Assembly (NCBI RefSeq): GCF_018143015.1 | Contig: NC_054742.1 | Coordinates: 12,569,632-12,633,631, forward strand | Source of the DNA: Lytechinus variegatus | Lineage: Eukaryota > Echinodermata > Echinoidea > Temnopleuroida > Toxopneustidae | Length of the DNA: 64,000 nucleotides | Direction: 5' to 3' | Part shown: piece after piece, positions 46,901 to 59,938 of the stretch | Numbering within the stretch: the first letter of the stretch is position 1 | How the letters are laid out: the number at the start of each line of letters is the position of its first letter | Position numbers and translations under genes: made by a program | Notes under the pieces: generated by a model | Seen by the model: only the letters and a program-made list of their open reading frames with translations | Told to the model about the DNA's origin: nothing | The model's database searches: none

Positions 46901-49900
46901 TTGTGCTTCATGATTTTCATGATTTTGTTTGTAAATTGACCCTTCCAGCATGTGCTGCTAATCAATTTTTATGTTTATATATACCAATGAATAATAATAA
47001 TGATTATAAAGCTAATTTGTAGAGACTAACACAGACTCTTTTGTAAGAATATTCTAAGAAAAATGAAACCCTACTTAAGTATTACAAGGGGATCAGCTGC
47101 CAGTAAACTATAATGGTGATTAGAAACAAATTTAAGATATAATGACTTTTTTCAAAGAAAACATTTTGAAAAAAGAAAATTTCGTGTAGCTTTTAAAAAT
47201 AACGCATACTGTCTTATATTTTGCCCGATGGATATTATTTGAGATAAAATGAGATGGGCAACTGGTCAGTGAACCACCTCAAATCGTAATATAATTAAAA
47301 TATAAGAAGAGACAATAACATTTGGGTGAAGATTCATAAAGTAAAACTCAAGGGAGAAAGAGGAGTAACACTATCACGAGATGATCAAACATGGGATGAG
47401 AAGTAGGAGGAGGTACAAACATAAGAAAAAATAGGAGAAGGAAAAGAAAAAGTAGACGAAAGAGATAAAATGGAGGAGGAGGGAAATGCAAGAAGAAGAC
47501 GAGAAAAAATAGGAAAATATGTTTTGTATATAGAGTGCTTTGAGACTTCTCATGAAATAAATATTAAGCGATACTTTATTTTCATCATAATCATTATTAT
47601 TCATGTTATTATTATTATTGTCATTATTATTATTGTTTTTATTATCATTATTATAATTGAATAAGAGGATATTTCACAGAAGATTTTTCTTTAAGTCAAT
47701 AAATAAATCATCAAAAAAGTAAAGAAAGAAAAACAAGAGATATTTGATAGGAATGGGGAAGAATGAACAGAGAATAACTACAACATGAAAATCTCCTTAA
47801 AGGTCAAGTTCACCCCCAGAAAAATGTTGATTTGGTTAAATAGAGAAAAATCAAACTAGCATGACGCTGAAACATTCATCAAAATCGGTTGTAAAATAAA
47901 AAAAAAGTTATGACATTTTAAAGTTTCGCTTATTTTTCACAAAACAGTGATATGGACAACGCAGGAGCATGCAAATGAGACAGTCGACTATGCCCTCTCT
48001 CTTTATTTCTTATGTGGGTGCGTCGTGGTCTAGTGGATCTAACTCTCGCCTTTCAAACAGAGGGTCGCGGGCTCGAATCCTAGCCATGGCGTGTTTTCCT
48101 TTAGCAAGAAATTTATCCACATTGTGATGCACTCAACCCAGGTGAGGTGAATGGGTACCCGGTAGGATTAAGTCCTAGCATGCACTGAGCGCCGGTGATG
48201 GTAGCTCGGGCTAAAGCCGGGGTAATATAGCAAGCGCTTTGTATCCTCAGGCAAAATACGAATAAATCCAGCTATTATTATTATTAGTTCTTTTTTTTAA
48301 TGTTTGAATTGTACAGTATTTCATTTTTTACAGATTTGACTATCAGGACCAACTTGACTGAACCATATGGTATTAATGATAATTCCATGTGTTCAAGGAG
48401 AAATCAATTCACTTGTTTTACTTGACGATGGGGAAAATATAATAATTCATGTTTCATTTAATAGAATACAAAAGAAATAGTGAGTGGATGACGTCATCAG
48501 TTTCCTCATTTGCATACCGAACAGGATGTATTTTTTTAAATTAAGCAAATCTTTAAATGTCATAACTTTTTTAGCTTACATCTGATTTTTATGAAATTTT
48601 CAGTGTTAGACTTGTTTGATTTTGCTCTTCTTATTCAAATCAAATTTTTATTGGGGTGAACTTGTCCTTTGAATAACATTATTCAAAGTAGTTTGTTGAG
48701 GGATGAATTAATTTTATGGAAAAAAGCAGACGCAAAAAATAAGCATGACAACTACATGAAAAAAGTTGGGGACAGAAGGAGGCTTTGTGTCCATTCAGCG
48801 TTCGATTCGACGTGAAAGAGATCTGAAGGCGCGTCCGAGTCGCTGTGCTGCTATGTCGGGTTACAATGGGCAAAGCGACCAGAAGCGCCCTCTGAAATCT
48901 TTCCATAGCATCCGTCATCATCAAGTTCATAATTTTTTCGGTACTGAGAAATCGCTTCTTTTTTACAATCACGAAAATATACCAACGAATTCGGCAAAGC
49001 TACGGTTGCAAACTATAAGATGTTCTTTTAACGTGTTTTAGGGTCGTTTCCTACACCTTTTTGGGGGAAACCGTTTTTATTTATGTTTATTATATTTATT
49101 TTATTTATATTAACGTATACATTTCCTAATTTTATCTTTTGGTTAAAGATGGCATGGAGATTACAAAACAAGTATAAGACATGAGGGCTTGCGAGCTACG
49201 AAAATCTTGCCATCAACAATATTTATTATTGCCCTCACGTTTTGTAAGAGTATCACTATTTCCCCACAACCAAATAAAAGTAAATACGTTCTCTAAACTT
49301 ATTCTGAATCACTATCATGGGTGCTTAGAATATCACTACGACCTATCATGGGTAGGCAGATGTTTCAATAATCCATGCAAAGCGGAAATCAAATACGAAG
49401 ACAAAAAAGGATAATGGACATCCTTTCAATAACCTTGTCAAAATCTTTCTATTTTAATATGAGCAATACTACGATGGCATCTGATTTGGTTAACATTATA
49501 CTATAGTAGTATATGTGTTATCTGTGGATGTATAAGTATAGACCTTGACCACAATGTGTAATTCAATATCATAACAGTAAGTAAAATACCTAGTTGAGTA
49601 AAGTTTATCAAAGTAATTGATTCAGAATAATGATTTAAGTAATATAATCATGTACTGTATGACAATTATTAAAATGACCATAACAAGAACACCCATGATA
49701 ACCGTAATAATTCTGTACCTGTAATATTGTCATGATCCATATTCTTAACTACTCGGATAGTGGTGCACGTATATTGTCTCATTACCTCCCCCATGACATA
49801 AACATTAAACCCCTCCATCCTCCACCCCCGTCTCCACCCCCCCCCCCCCTTTCCCTCGGTTCTTACTGGTCACTAAAGATGCGTAAATATTATTCAGACT

Positions 49901-52900
49901 AATAAGCATTTGTGCATCAAATCGTTATTTTATCATCAAAAGCTTAGTTCATATAAACTTAACTCAATACAAAGAACAATCATGTAGATTGTGATAATTG
50001 TTTATTATAGAGGGAGCACATTTCGATATTGATAGACTGTGGGAGAAGAAGATGATTGACCACTCAGAAATGAGGGTATGATTTATTGAGATGAGAGACA
50101 AACGACATTGACCAAAGCCTATAATTATGAAATATATGTGATGTTTGCATATTGTTTATTTTATTTCAACTTTTTTGGCAGGTAAGAGAGGATTCGAATC
50201 TGAAGAAGTACAGGATATCAACAATGAGAATAACCCATCTGTAAGACAATATTTTATTTTCAACTCATTTTACCCTCTTTTCTTTAGCCATTCTTTCCAT
50301 TTATCGTCTGTAATGTTACTATTTCGTATATCTCTTTCTCTCTGTTTTTACTGTATGACAATTTTTCACTTATATAATGATAAGAAGTAGTCCTATCTAT
50401 CAAAAGATTACTGCCTTCGTGTCAATCATGTAAATTTGAAACAAATTAAGTTGAACTAAACATGAAAATACTACGTATTGTGGAAAATATGTGTTTATAG
50501 TTACTTATATTCAAATACATGACTACGTTTTCTTTCTATTTTAGATTTCAATTCCCTTTTCTAATTTACGTGTTTTTTTTTTTTTTTGGGGGGGGTTCTT
50601 TATGCAAATCTGTAACCTGAAAATATCAAAATTACAATTTACAATTTCAAATAAAAGTTTGAAATTTCTTAAGAAGATTTCCATAAGTATCATAATTATC
50701 ATGTAGGGAAAGGTGGTGTAAGTTGTGGCGCATTTTGCTTTGTGCATGTCATGTTTTTTAATTTAAAGTCTTTTCACTTGCTTATTCATTATGAAATTTG
50801 CTCCTTTCTGCCTGCATATCGATGGCTTTTTATTTTTTATTTACTTTACCATAAGAATTACCATGGCTCGACTTGCCCCATGTTGGCTGGCTCAACTTAC
50901 CCCAGTCTGAACTTATTGAGATAATTTCGCATCCCCACATTTTGTATGCATCCATCATGTAAAAGACTATGACAAGAATGAAGATGCATACCTGGACTAA
51001 CAATATTGTTCTTATGTCTTTATTACATTTAAAGAAATGTGTGTTTGTGTGTGTGTGTTAAACGCACTTATCTATTTCACACCCTTTTTACTTTTTTGAA
51101 TGAAAATTTTATTTTTCCCTCTAAAAATGTACTTTTTCTTTCAAAGTTGAAAACAATGTGGTGGGGTTAGGGGTTATGCAATGGGTCATCAATACATGAC
51201 ACCACCACAATGTCTGACTCATTCATTATTAGCCTGGGATGGTGGCTCAACTTGCCCCCATGCTCAACTAACCCCGCCTTCCCCTACATACAAACTTGTT
51301 TACTATTACCCTTGCCATTTTAAACACTTCGTAAAAATCCCTTAATATCTTGCCCGTTTCTCAGTTAGAAAAAATATATAAATTAGCGAGCAAATAGTGA
51401 TGCAATGTAATTCAGATCTCGCAGTTTCCTTCTTGTGAAAATACAAATGTTGAAATTACTTCTCTCATGAGAGATATTGTGCAAACTTTTCCCATTTGAA
51501 ATTCTTTTCTGCAGGCAAAAAAATCATACGCATATATATGACCTGATCGTTGAGAAATGGCGAGAAAATTGCTGTATCTATAAATACTCCTTGAAAGTAT
51601 TGTAAACAGTGTGCTTAATATGATTACAAAAAATATGCATTTGGAAGCGCAAATCATATTCCATGCATATTGAACTGAACTATGGAAATTATGGAAGATT
51701 TCTTCAATTTTAACGTATAATACTTCGTAAATGAACAAGGAAGAAACTGTAATATATCATGACTTATTTTATCATGTTTTCTGAGTGACCTGATTATTTT
51801 CTTGAACATGATATATCTGAAGAGGCTTCAAATTAAGGAAGCACAAAGAAGATAATTGAAAAATACATTGTGGACATTTTAGTCTTCTAAACTTTAAAAA
51901 AGGGTAATCTTTGACTCCATTTTTTGCTTTCATATTGCAGTGCATAAGACACACGATATTATGTTTCTTTATCACCTTTTTATGACACGAATGTAAGGAA
52001 AATAAATACAAATATCAAATATAGCTAATAACAATGTTTCTACATCAAAATCTTTAATAAATTATTTCATCACTTGCATCATTCCCGAATTTTCTCTTCG
52101 GGAATAACTCTATCATTATTCTGGGTTTGGTCACCAATCTCTCATTCTCATAAATTAACTTTTACTGCATATCAAATTTAACCACTGTGAGCAACTTGTA
52201 AAGATATGGAAAACGGATTGATACATAAAATGTAATTGGTCTTGTGGTAGCGATTCATTCTCACATGAATCATACTACTTGGTGTAAAATTTCAATCGGA
52301 TAATAAGATTGGAGAGATTAGAGTGAGATTTTGAGCACTCAGCTTGTCAATTTTAATGTCAATTGCTGAGTGGAATAATTCTGAGGAGAGTTAAATGTAT
52401 GAGAGAATGTAATCGTTGTGCATTGTTCTCACTGCTATTTTCTATTAGAGTAAACATATTTTAAGATATCAAAGAACCATGCAGACAGACTTTTTAGCAA
52501 GAAGTTTCTAGAAATCATAGTCAGGTTAACCAATTCATGTTGATCTTATCGTTTATTAGAATTCTTTATTTGTTTTAATTTGTCTTTACTCATTGATATA
52601 AAAATGTCAAGAATATTTCTAATCAGTCATGGGTGGAAATATAGATCATTATGAGTATACTGTTATGAAAGCAGGTGGGTAATCATATACGAATGGCACA
52701 GGACGTTATATGGATGTCACATGAATAGCTTCTCTACAGTCGTCAACATTGTAAATTGTTTTATTTACTTTTGTAAGCTTAAATTGCCACTCCGTTTTGG
52801 TAGTTTCATTTATGTAAGAGGAGTTTATGCTATCATAAAAAGAGACTCAAGAACTATTTGATTTTTGATCGGGGGAGGCAGACCAGCGGCGTATTCAAGT

Positions 52901-55900
52901 GGAGGAACATCCGGCCCGTACCACACCCTCCTTTTGAAAAACATGACCAATATTTTTTAGGGGAAATGCGCATGCAAGTGAAGACTTTCTTTATACTTGT
53001 CAAAATTTTCCTGCAATAAAATTACCTCCATTTTGTAGCGCAAGCCCTGTTTTTTTTTTTTGGGGGGGGGGGGTAGTTAATTTTTTCTGACATAAATCAC
53101 CATTAATTGGGAGTGAAGACCTTTTTTTCGGGGGAGGGCTTGGTATATTTGTCTGTAAAAAAATACCTCCCCCTTGGAAAATTCTGGATCCACCCCTGGG
53201 CGAGACGACCCTCCAGGCTTTTCGAAGTTCGGGGGGGGGGGGTGAGGACACTCTCCGTCCCCCTTGGATTGCCACCCATAGTTTGAATCATTATAAAGAA
53301 ACATACTTCAGGATAAGTTTATTCTTTATTGAAAGATACTGAAAGTGATTTTATTGCTCTTATATGCAATTAAAAAAAATCACGCTATGTTGAGCAAGAA
53401 GAGTGTCGAAATCAAGTTGCGCAGAAGAATTGATCGGTCAGAACTGTTAGAGCCGACAATACAACAACCGATTGCTCTGGGCCTGGCCTGTCTCTGTGAC
53501 TGTACACAGCGTTTCTCCTATCAATAAACTGGAATTATGATCAGTCAAAAATCGGATATGTAGCTTGCTGGGGAAGCCTATCTTTGTAACAGTCACGTTG
53601 CAACAAACTGGTCATATCAGAGGAGTCATATAATTAGATCATAATAATTATAACCCCAGCTTCCAGTTGGACTGTATCTAATTATGATAATTTTGATGAT
53701 GTCTTTTTTTTACAAAAGGGATGTAGTTGTTCTTGAGTAGTGCTGAATTGTAGATGGGGACAAAAACATTTTTTTAAATCTTAATTAAAATCAAAGATCA
53801 CTTTGGTATAGTTGACTATTACATTAAACAAATTATGTAGGTTCATGTTCTATAAGTATACAGACATACAATGATTACTATATCAATATTGATATAAATA
53901 TTGCATATTATAAGTTTCAAAACACCAGAATTTGTTCATGATATGTATGTTTTAATGCTTAATTAAAAGCGAAAATTTCAAATTATTAATCATGATATAA
54001 TGACTTCGTTTTTTCTTAATCTCATTTTTCAATCCTTCTTCAGGTTCTGTCAAAGAAATGTGTGATTGATCCCCTATATTATGCTCTATCTGAGGAAGGC
54101 AGGGAACAAGTAATGCAGGTCAGAGTTAATATTTTAAATGGTCATGAAAACTGTTTTTAATAGGGATTCCTTTGAATAGGGCGTTACATCCTGTTATGTT
54201 TCAGTGCATAAATGCATATCATCATGAAACTTGAAAACTCACAACCGATTTTGTTCATGTTCAGTGCAAGTCACTAGGCCCTATATATACGAGTGTTATA
54301 CGTGTACAATTATTTACTGATTCTAAAGCAATACAAATTACATGTTTTGAAATACCACTGTTTTCAACTTAACATAATTACACGCGTCATTCATATTGGT
54401 TAAAATTCGGTATCATTCAACGTTGATTCAATTCCAAGTAGACATACAAAATATCATACAGTCTTGTCAGAAAATGGGTAAACAAAGAAATTTCAATATG
54501 TACACGTAACATATAGAATTACTATTATTATGATACAGTACAAAATAGCATTGAATTGGAATCGGGCATTTATCATTAAAACTTCATAGGAATCGATTAT
54601 ACGGGAATGTATCCAAATATACCGTTATGATAAATGAATTTTGGTAAATAAAAGGAAAACAAATATGAGCTGAATTTACTTCATTATTCAAATTAGTCCT
54701 GTCTCCGTTCAACACACCATATACACCTGTTTCATTTACACCTTTTTTTCATCGTATAAATTCGAAGTACGATTCAACTATGTTAAATTCCTTTTTATTT
54801 AGTGGCGTTTCAGTTGTTAATATTGGCGCCAAGTGTGGTTAACAATCCGTTAACTTAATTTTTAGGGCTTATGCTGGCTCTAAATTCATCAATTTAACAA
54901 GTGAGGCCAAATTGATCACATGGCAGGGTCTGAAACCTTTTGACATACCTATTAATTTGATCAAACCCGATTACAAATTGTAAGAAAAAGCACGTAGTGG
55001 CCAAGGTCATTCTTTGCAATGATCTTCTCAAAATGCGATTTTTCATACGTCATTTGGAAGATCTGAACGTCTTATGTTAATTCGTGCAGGTTTTAGACGT
55101 CGAAATGCTCGTTCAATTTATTTCCCTTTTAACATGAATTCATTTTAAATGATAGAACATAATCAATTTAAACATTAAATCTGCAAGTTATAATATTCAA
55201 AATGCCATAACTGCTTAAATGAATCTTTACAAAATATTTTCAACCAATTTTCGTTTGTCAAAGGATCCTGTAATTCCGCTCAAGACGAATTATATATATA
55301 GATATTGCAAAATCATCGTTTGATGTCGCAGTAAGTGAGTTTTTGCTGAACATTTTGAATCAAAACTGATCTCACGTCAACCGCAATATATACACCCATC
55401 TCATCCATATTCAATATTGGATGCATATCTACGTGTCCCCACAAGGTGCATTTTCCTTTCAACTTTCATCTTCCTTTCGAAATTGATAACACCCGTTCAG
55501 AAATTGACCTTCGATGTTGTGTGTAGCAGAGTATCTGGGGTGGGGATAATGGAGAGAGAAGGGGGTGAGTACGAAAGTAAAAACCAGTGCGTCAACCCCA
55601 CACATCCCACATACACCTCGATCAAGCATATTATAAGCTATAGAGATTGTAAAGAAAAGAAGAAGTTTTGGTCAAAATGAGGGGCAGACGAGGGAAGACG
55701 ACCTAAAATTGATCTCATTTTCTTTCTCTCCATTGAATAAAGGGGATAGTATAAAACGACCCTGTCATCTATTCTAAAATCTTTCAGTCTCTCCCTTTTC
55801 AAAGGACGTAGGCTAAGGGGGGGGGGATAACCCAACCTTTGTATTTCGTATCTTAATAATTCGCTATTAAAATAATTTATTTTATGAAAATCAAAGTCGA

Positions 55901-57110
55901 TGTAACTTATCCTGTGTATTCTGTGGAGAATGTTTCATCACGTACAAACAAGGCTAAAACCAAACGTATTATCATGTTTATAATGCATCATTGTGGAGGT
56001 GCAGTGGTCGGCTTAGTGCCTAGCTAGGCCCCTGACTATGAAAGTCCAGATTCAATTCCCGGTCATTGTACTTTGATGAATACTTTCCCTTGCCTTGTTC
56101 TTTTATCATACATCAAAATAATGGAGATGCTATCGAACAAAAGTTTTTATTTGGCATAAAGGCATTATTGTAAATGCCGTCAACATTTTGAAAAATCACA
56201 CATGTGTCTTTATCATTCAATGCCATGTGAATGACTGTCTACGCGTCATTTCAGGTATATCTTTCAGTTACATTCTATATGATATCTTTCAGTTACATTC
56301 TATATGATAACAATTATGGTATATATGAAAAGATTAAATTCATTGCATGTTCATAGCAAGTTTGGCAAAATCATAAAGGAACAGCCAATAGGTTTTCAAC
56401 ATGAGAGAAAATAGCTAAATCGATTGCAAATTTGGAAAAATGCATTACTTAAGAATTCAATTACTTTATTGCGGTTGATCTAATTCGAATGCAGACTGCC
56501 TCTCCCTAACGCAGGCGAACATTTCTAAAGTCTTTATTAGAGCCGAAGGGTGTAGATTCCACGTCATTGAACTTATATTCATGTGTAATAATAGACAATA
56601 ATTGTCTTGATATAGTAATGGGAGGACTGCAAGCAGACGCTTCATTCAAGAAATCGTGTGCCCATATTGATCATATCGTGCGGTGTAGTTGTTGATTGCC
56701 AATCTGAATATTGTCATAGGGTTATCTGTTTTCATTTTTTTTAATATAAATGATTTCCATGATCCCCATACGTATATTTCATTCTTATAAACATGAATCT
56801 GATGGGGAATGTGCCATTTATGTTGACATTTCTGACTGGAAAGCTATGTTGTCTATTTATACCTCATCCGGGGGTTTTCACAGAAATACAAGCGATCATC
56901 TCTGTGACTGTGACGTTAGATTAATCAAACAAATAAGAGGTGTGTTAATTGCTTTCAAATTATCAATAAAACATCGTGTCACGTAGATGTTTCTGTTGGT
57001 CTTCGTGGTCTTGGTGTTACAATGCTGATGTGCAAAACTCTCAATATAAAATAAATAGTGTAATATCTCATTTCATTTCTCTTCTGCAGGTCTTGACGGA
57101 ATGGCTCTGA
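42891..57110 (+). CDS. Gene C: secreted cysteine-containing peptide precursor, five exons
   Basis: Spliced + strand gene with exons 42891-43035, 45977-46057, 50182-50240, 54044-54118 and 57090-57110; phases 1, 1, 0, 0; 126 residues. Residues 1-27 form a signal peptide (core [12 protein letters not shown]). It continues [12 protein letters not shown], a K-K site, S-G-L-N-C-R-Q-C, a 13-residue loop, C-K-N-I-C-T-R-P-L and G-K-R. Cleavage at K-K and G-K-R would yield a 30-residue peptide with four cysteines and an amidated C-terminal leucine. The remainder is an acidic linker and a helical-looking tail with one cysteine ([16 protein letters not shown]) ending T-E-W-L. All splice sites are good GT-AG. 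It is the divergent neighbour of gene B. Secretion and processing are well supported; receptor and role are unknown. Confidence 0.87.
44291..44850. repeat. (GATA)n / (GGAT)n microsatellite with internal duplication
   Basis: GATA repeats with a pure GGAT block at 44594-44671. The block GACATATATCGATCGATT followed by ACAGATAGATCAAAAG occurs twice about 311 bp apart (44376 and 44687). Long I-Y-L-S frames on the other strand are artefacts. Confidence 0.92.
45735..45836 (+). mobile_element. SINE/LINE 3' tail
   Basis: ACCGGGGTAATAATATGC, GCGCTTTATAAAAAATTGGC and a closing ATT run match the tail of the SINE at 48016. Confidence 0.6.
45977..46057 (+). CDS. Gene C exon 2 (C-x2-C-x13-C-x3-C)
   Basis: 81 bases between CCCCCTCCCCTTTACAG and GTAAGT, phase 1 at both ends. 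It encodes N-C-R-Q-C, a loop with E-Y-L-I-S-H-M-D, then [10 protein letters not shown]. The glycine of the amidation site is split by intron 2. A pair of direct repeats flanks the exon at about 45.5 and 46.3 kb. Confidence 0.85.
47799..48670. mobile_element. MITE carrying a nested SINE
   Basis: Ends AAAGGTCAAGTTCACCCC and, inverted, AAAGGACAAGTTCACCCC. Inside both ends lie inverted stretches around TGACATTTTAAAGTTTCGCT and ATGCAAATGAG. A SINE occupies 48016-48287. A second copy is at 62770-63600. Confidence 0.82.
48016..48287 (+). mobile_element. Full tRNA-derived SINE
   Basis: Head GTCGTGGTCTAGTGG with B-box GGGCTCGAATCC, body with GGGTACCCGG, CTGAGCGCCGG and GCTAAAGCCGGGGTAAT, and an ATT-repeat tail. 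It is inserted in the MITE 47799-48670. Confidence 0.82.
48819..48902. repeat. Short CG-rich palindrome, copy 3
   Basis: Arms AGATCTGAAGGCGCGTCCGA and the opposing AGCGCCCTCTGAAATCT. Lies in gene C intron 2. Confidence 0.75.
50182..50240 (+). CDS. Gene C exon 3 (G-K-R site and acidic linker)
   Basis: 59 bases after TTTTTTGGCAG, donor GTAAGA. It reads (G)[19 protein letters not shown]: a dibasic site then an acidic, asparagine-rich linker. Size and phase equal gene B exon 3. Confidence 0.85.
50701..51289. mobile_element. MITE with 'GTAGGGAAAGG...AGTTG' inverted ends
   Basis: Left end ATGTAGGGAAAGGTGGTGTA and right end CCGCCTTCCCCTACAT are inverted. Internal subterminal motifs (CTCAACTTACCCC, CTCAACTTGCCCCC) repeat near both ends. 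No transposase. Confidence 0.75.
52875..53280. repeat. Degenerate DNA-element ends
   Basis: Several G-runs joined to CTTGGAAAATTCTGGATCC and CCCCTGGGCGAG, plus GACCAGCGGCGTATTC. Looks like stacked fragments of the G-run element class. Proline-rich frames on the other strand are artefacts. Confidence 0.45.
54044..54118 (+). CDS. Gene C exon 4 (conserved C-terminal cysteine segment)
   Basis: 75 bases after CAATCCTTCTTCAG, donor GTCAGA, phase 0 at both ends. It reads [15 protein letters not shown] then [10 protein letters not shown], matching gene B at 13 of the last 25 positions by identity or close substitution, by my hand alignment. Confidence 0.88.
54119..57089 (+). other. Gene C intron 4
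   Basis: 3.0 kb with a SINE-like tRNA head at about 56005-56135 (B-box-like GATTCAATTCCC) and a 27-bp direct duplication at 56255-56308 (ATATCTTTCAGTTACATTCT). Otherwise AT-rich and plain. Confidence 0.5.
57090..57110 (+). CDS. Gene C exon 5 (terminal, six codons)
   Basis: After CATTTCTCTTCTGCAG the frame reads V-L-T-E-W-L-stop. The pyrimidine tract is strong and the V...W pattern agrees with gene A. AATAAA follows at 57386. Confidence 0.83.
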   Translation, partial: VLTEWL

Positions 57111-57385
57111 TGGGAAAACTATCAAAAAGTTACAAAATTTACATCTTTTCCAATATGTCTGTGAAATTTGTAGTCAAATATTATTAGAATGATACTTTAT
57201 GTAAATGTTCTATTGAAAAAAAGAACCATTATCAGTACTCTATAGATGAATTTTAGGAGAAGTCTAAACTGTTCTCACTGTATATACGCGAGAATTGATA
57301 GTGGGATATATCCTTTAATAACTTGGGCACAATCATACCTCATAATGATGACTGAAAGAAATAACTCTCGTTGACTTTCAATTTG

Positions 57386-57391
57386 AATAAA
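57386..57391 (+). promoter_or_regulatory. Candidate poly(A) signal of gene C
   Basis: AATAAA 276 bp after the gene C stop, in an otherwise unremarkable 3' region. Confidence 0.4.
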
Positions 57392-58574
57392 AAACAATCC
57401 TCGGAAATTATCTATCGCATCATAATTCCATTTACTGTTTAATATTATATACGTAATCATTTGCAGAGAATTATGCTTAAAAACAAAACACGCATTAAAC
57501 GCCGTGATGCATAATGTTGATTCCTCCTGTAAAGCTTATATCAGGAAAGAAGCAGTTAGTTAGGATAGAATAGATCCCCAACAACGAGTAGAACACCAAT
57601 ATGTCAAATAAGATGTAAAATTAATCAATGGTACAAAAAAAAGTTCGCTCAATTTTCAAATTACCAGTTATGTGCTCATTACAGCCGATGTGTAATCAAG
57701 GGACCAATGACGTCGAACACTAGCATTATCTTCCGGGAATTGTAAAATATGAAATATTTCAATTGTTTGGTCATTTTGATGACCTTATTTCTCTGTTTAC
57801 AAGTGAAATTGTCTTATAGTAATCTATTGTTATTCATTCACGAATTTTCTTCGTGTTAAGTGTCGAAAAATTCTACATATCTCGTGAAATAAAGTATATA
57901 TATATATATATATATACATATATATTTATATACATATATGACAATAATTTCTCAGCTTTAATCTTATAAAAGAATATAGATATAGAATTAAATAGAAAGA
58001 GCGCGAAGCTCGAGCTAAAATATTTGGAAATTCAATTTATTTTGTCGAGAAGATTGAACATTTTGAGCAATGTTTATGATCCTGTATAATGGAATGTCTT
58101 TAAAACTCTCTTTCACATAATTTTCTCTCATTTTTCCATACTTAAGTTGTTATTTTTAACGTCAACTATGTAAATCACGATTGTAATCTGCACTCTGAGC
58201 TCTGGCATTAACACAAGCTGTATGCTGTGTGTTTACTGCCTTCCTTTTTATGCATCCACGGTGAAAAATACCAAGTTGAGCAGAGCAGTTAGTGTAACGA
58301 TGTTACTATACTGTTTCTACTGCTGATGTTTATAATGCCGATGATGATGATGGTTTTAATGAGAACAAAAATAAAGAAATAATTATGATGGTATAATGGC
58401 ATAAATGTTATAATGATAAAGATGCTGCTGCTGCTGATGATGATACTCTTGCGACTGATGATGATGACGATGATGGATAAAATGAACATTAATTGATTGT
58501 TAAATTGGCATGTAATGATCTTAATGATGTAAAGAATGAAACATAAACGATAAAACATATACTGAATGACAATA
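57392..58574. repeat. AT-rich interval with small microsatellites
   Basis: (TA)n at 57895-57920 and (GAT)n at 58320-58480. No gene or larger element. Confidence 0.55.
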
Positions 58575-58590
58575 TTATTGGTTGGTTGAT

Positions 58591-58639
<49 letters not shown>

Positions 58640-58990
58640 GATTGATTGAATGATTGATAGATTGGTTGAGTGATTGATCGATCAATCGATTGATTGATTG
58701 AATGATTGATTGATAGATTGGTTGAGTGAGTGATTGATTGATCGATCGATTGATTGATTTTTTTTAAAAAGTGCACTCCTAGATACCAATAATGCATATA
58801 ACATTTCCATTTATTTGAAAGCAAGATAAAAGAGCTTTGTAGATTAAATGCTTTGCTCACGGGCATAGGTGCCGCGGTCGGGAATCGAACCCCGGACTTT
58901 CCATGTATTGATTGATCGATTGATTGATTGATTGATTGATAGATTGGTTGACTGATCAATCGATTGATTAATTGGTTGATTGATAGATTC

Positions 58991-59025
<35 letters not shown>

Positions 59026-59070
59026 GAATACTTGATTGATTGGTTGGTTGGTTGATTGATTGATTAAATA
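58575..59070. repeat. (GATT)n microsatellite interrupted by a SINE
   Basis: GATT repeats on both sides of the SINE 58759-58906. The N-Q-S-I frames on the other strand are artefacts. Confidence 0.92.
58759..58906 (-). mobile_element. tRNA-headed SINE, truncated, inside (GATT)n
   Basis: Same body as 16020-16160 (ACCAATAATGCATATAACAT, GAAAGCAAGATAAAAGAGC, CGGGAATCGAACCCC). The 5' half of the tRNA head is lost where it meets GATT repeats, which resume directly. Confidence 0.82.
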
Positions 59071-59725
59071 ATTGCACTGTAAATCAGTTTGGCAAATATT
59101 GGGTAAAGAGTGAATATGGATGTTTGAAGGGTAAAATGGTACCAGATGCTGTGTAAATACCAGTTTTACTTTTGATTTTACCCCGAAACTTGCATTTTGC
59201 GTAAGATGGGACACAATCTTACACAACAAAAACGCAGGTTTCTTTTTATAAATATTGGGTGATTTTTTACTCAATACCTTTAGAGTGTGATTAATTGATT
59301 GATTGATTTTAATCTATTTATTTATTGGTATTTAATTCAATTTTATTGGTATTCAATAAAAGATAATTATTATTTATTCATTTATTTGGTCATTGATTGA
59401 CAGTTCCTTTTTGGGGGTAGACTAATCAAATGTTTCACTGATTCATTCATCTAATGAACAATTGATCGATTGATATCTTTATCAACTAATGAACGAAATA
59501 GTTGATTGAGTCCTTCATTGATTGGTAAATGACATAAATCATTGAATGCTTGTTCAAACAGATAAACAATTGATTGAACGTTGGTCTTGATGATCCAAAC
59601 TCTCACTGCTAAAAATTTGCTATTCCGGTTTAAGACTGAATAGCAGCTCCCTTTAAAGTTGCATATTTCTAGGTATGACGAAAATATTTACAGACCCATC
59701 TCCCGAACGCAATCATAATGTCCCG

Positions 59726-59938
59726 GTTCCATGACATTTGCTCCAACGACATTTGCTCCAGCGACATTTGCTCCAGCGGCAATTGCTCCTCTCTCAATTC
59801 CACACTCTAATCGAATGACAAACTTCAACCCTACACTATCCTAAACCTAACGTAAAACCATATTGCAACCCTAACACTACATTTTAGACCAAATTAAGCC
59901 TGGAGCAATTGTCGCAAGAGCAAATGTCGTGTCACCCA
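59726..59938. mobile_element. Foldback element 'GACATTTGCTCC'
   Basis: Left arm has GACATTTGCTCC three times in tandem. The right arm ends GGAGCAATTGTCGC and GCAAATGTCGTGTCACCC, inverted to the left. Relic copy at 41930-42039. Confidence 0.8.

Larger units (their letters stand above)
46058..50181 (+). other. Gene C intron 2
   Basis: 4.1 kb holding a duplicated segment (46262-46360), an ATT-rich stretch (47580-47660), the SINE-bearing MITE 47799-48670 and the palindrome at 48819. No further exon found. Confidence 0.55.
50241..54043 (+). other. Gene C intron 3
   Basis: 3.8 kb holding the MITE at 50701-51289 and element-end fragments at 52875-53280. 51300-52870 and 53300-54040 show nothing. 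Confidence 0.5.

Noticed and set aside
49181-49414. 77-codon + strand frame in gene C intron 2
   Set aside because: No signal peptide, domain or splice support.
56750-56986. 78-codon + strand frame in gene C intron 4
   Set aside because: No similarity to the precursor family or other recognised protein; it lies wholly in the intron.
58489-59274. 261-codon frame rich in N-Q-S-I
   Set aside because: It is the translation of GATT repeats and the enclosed SINE.
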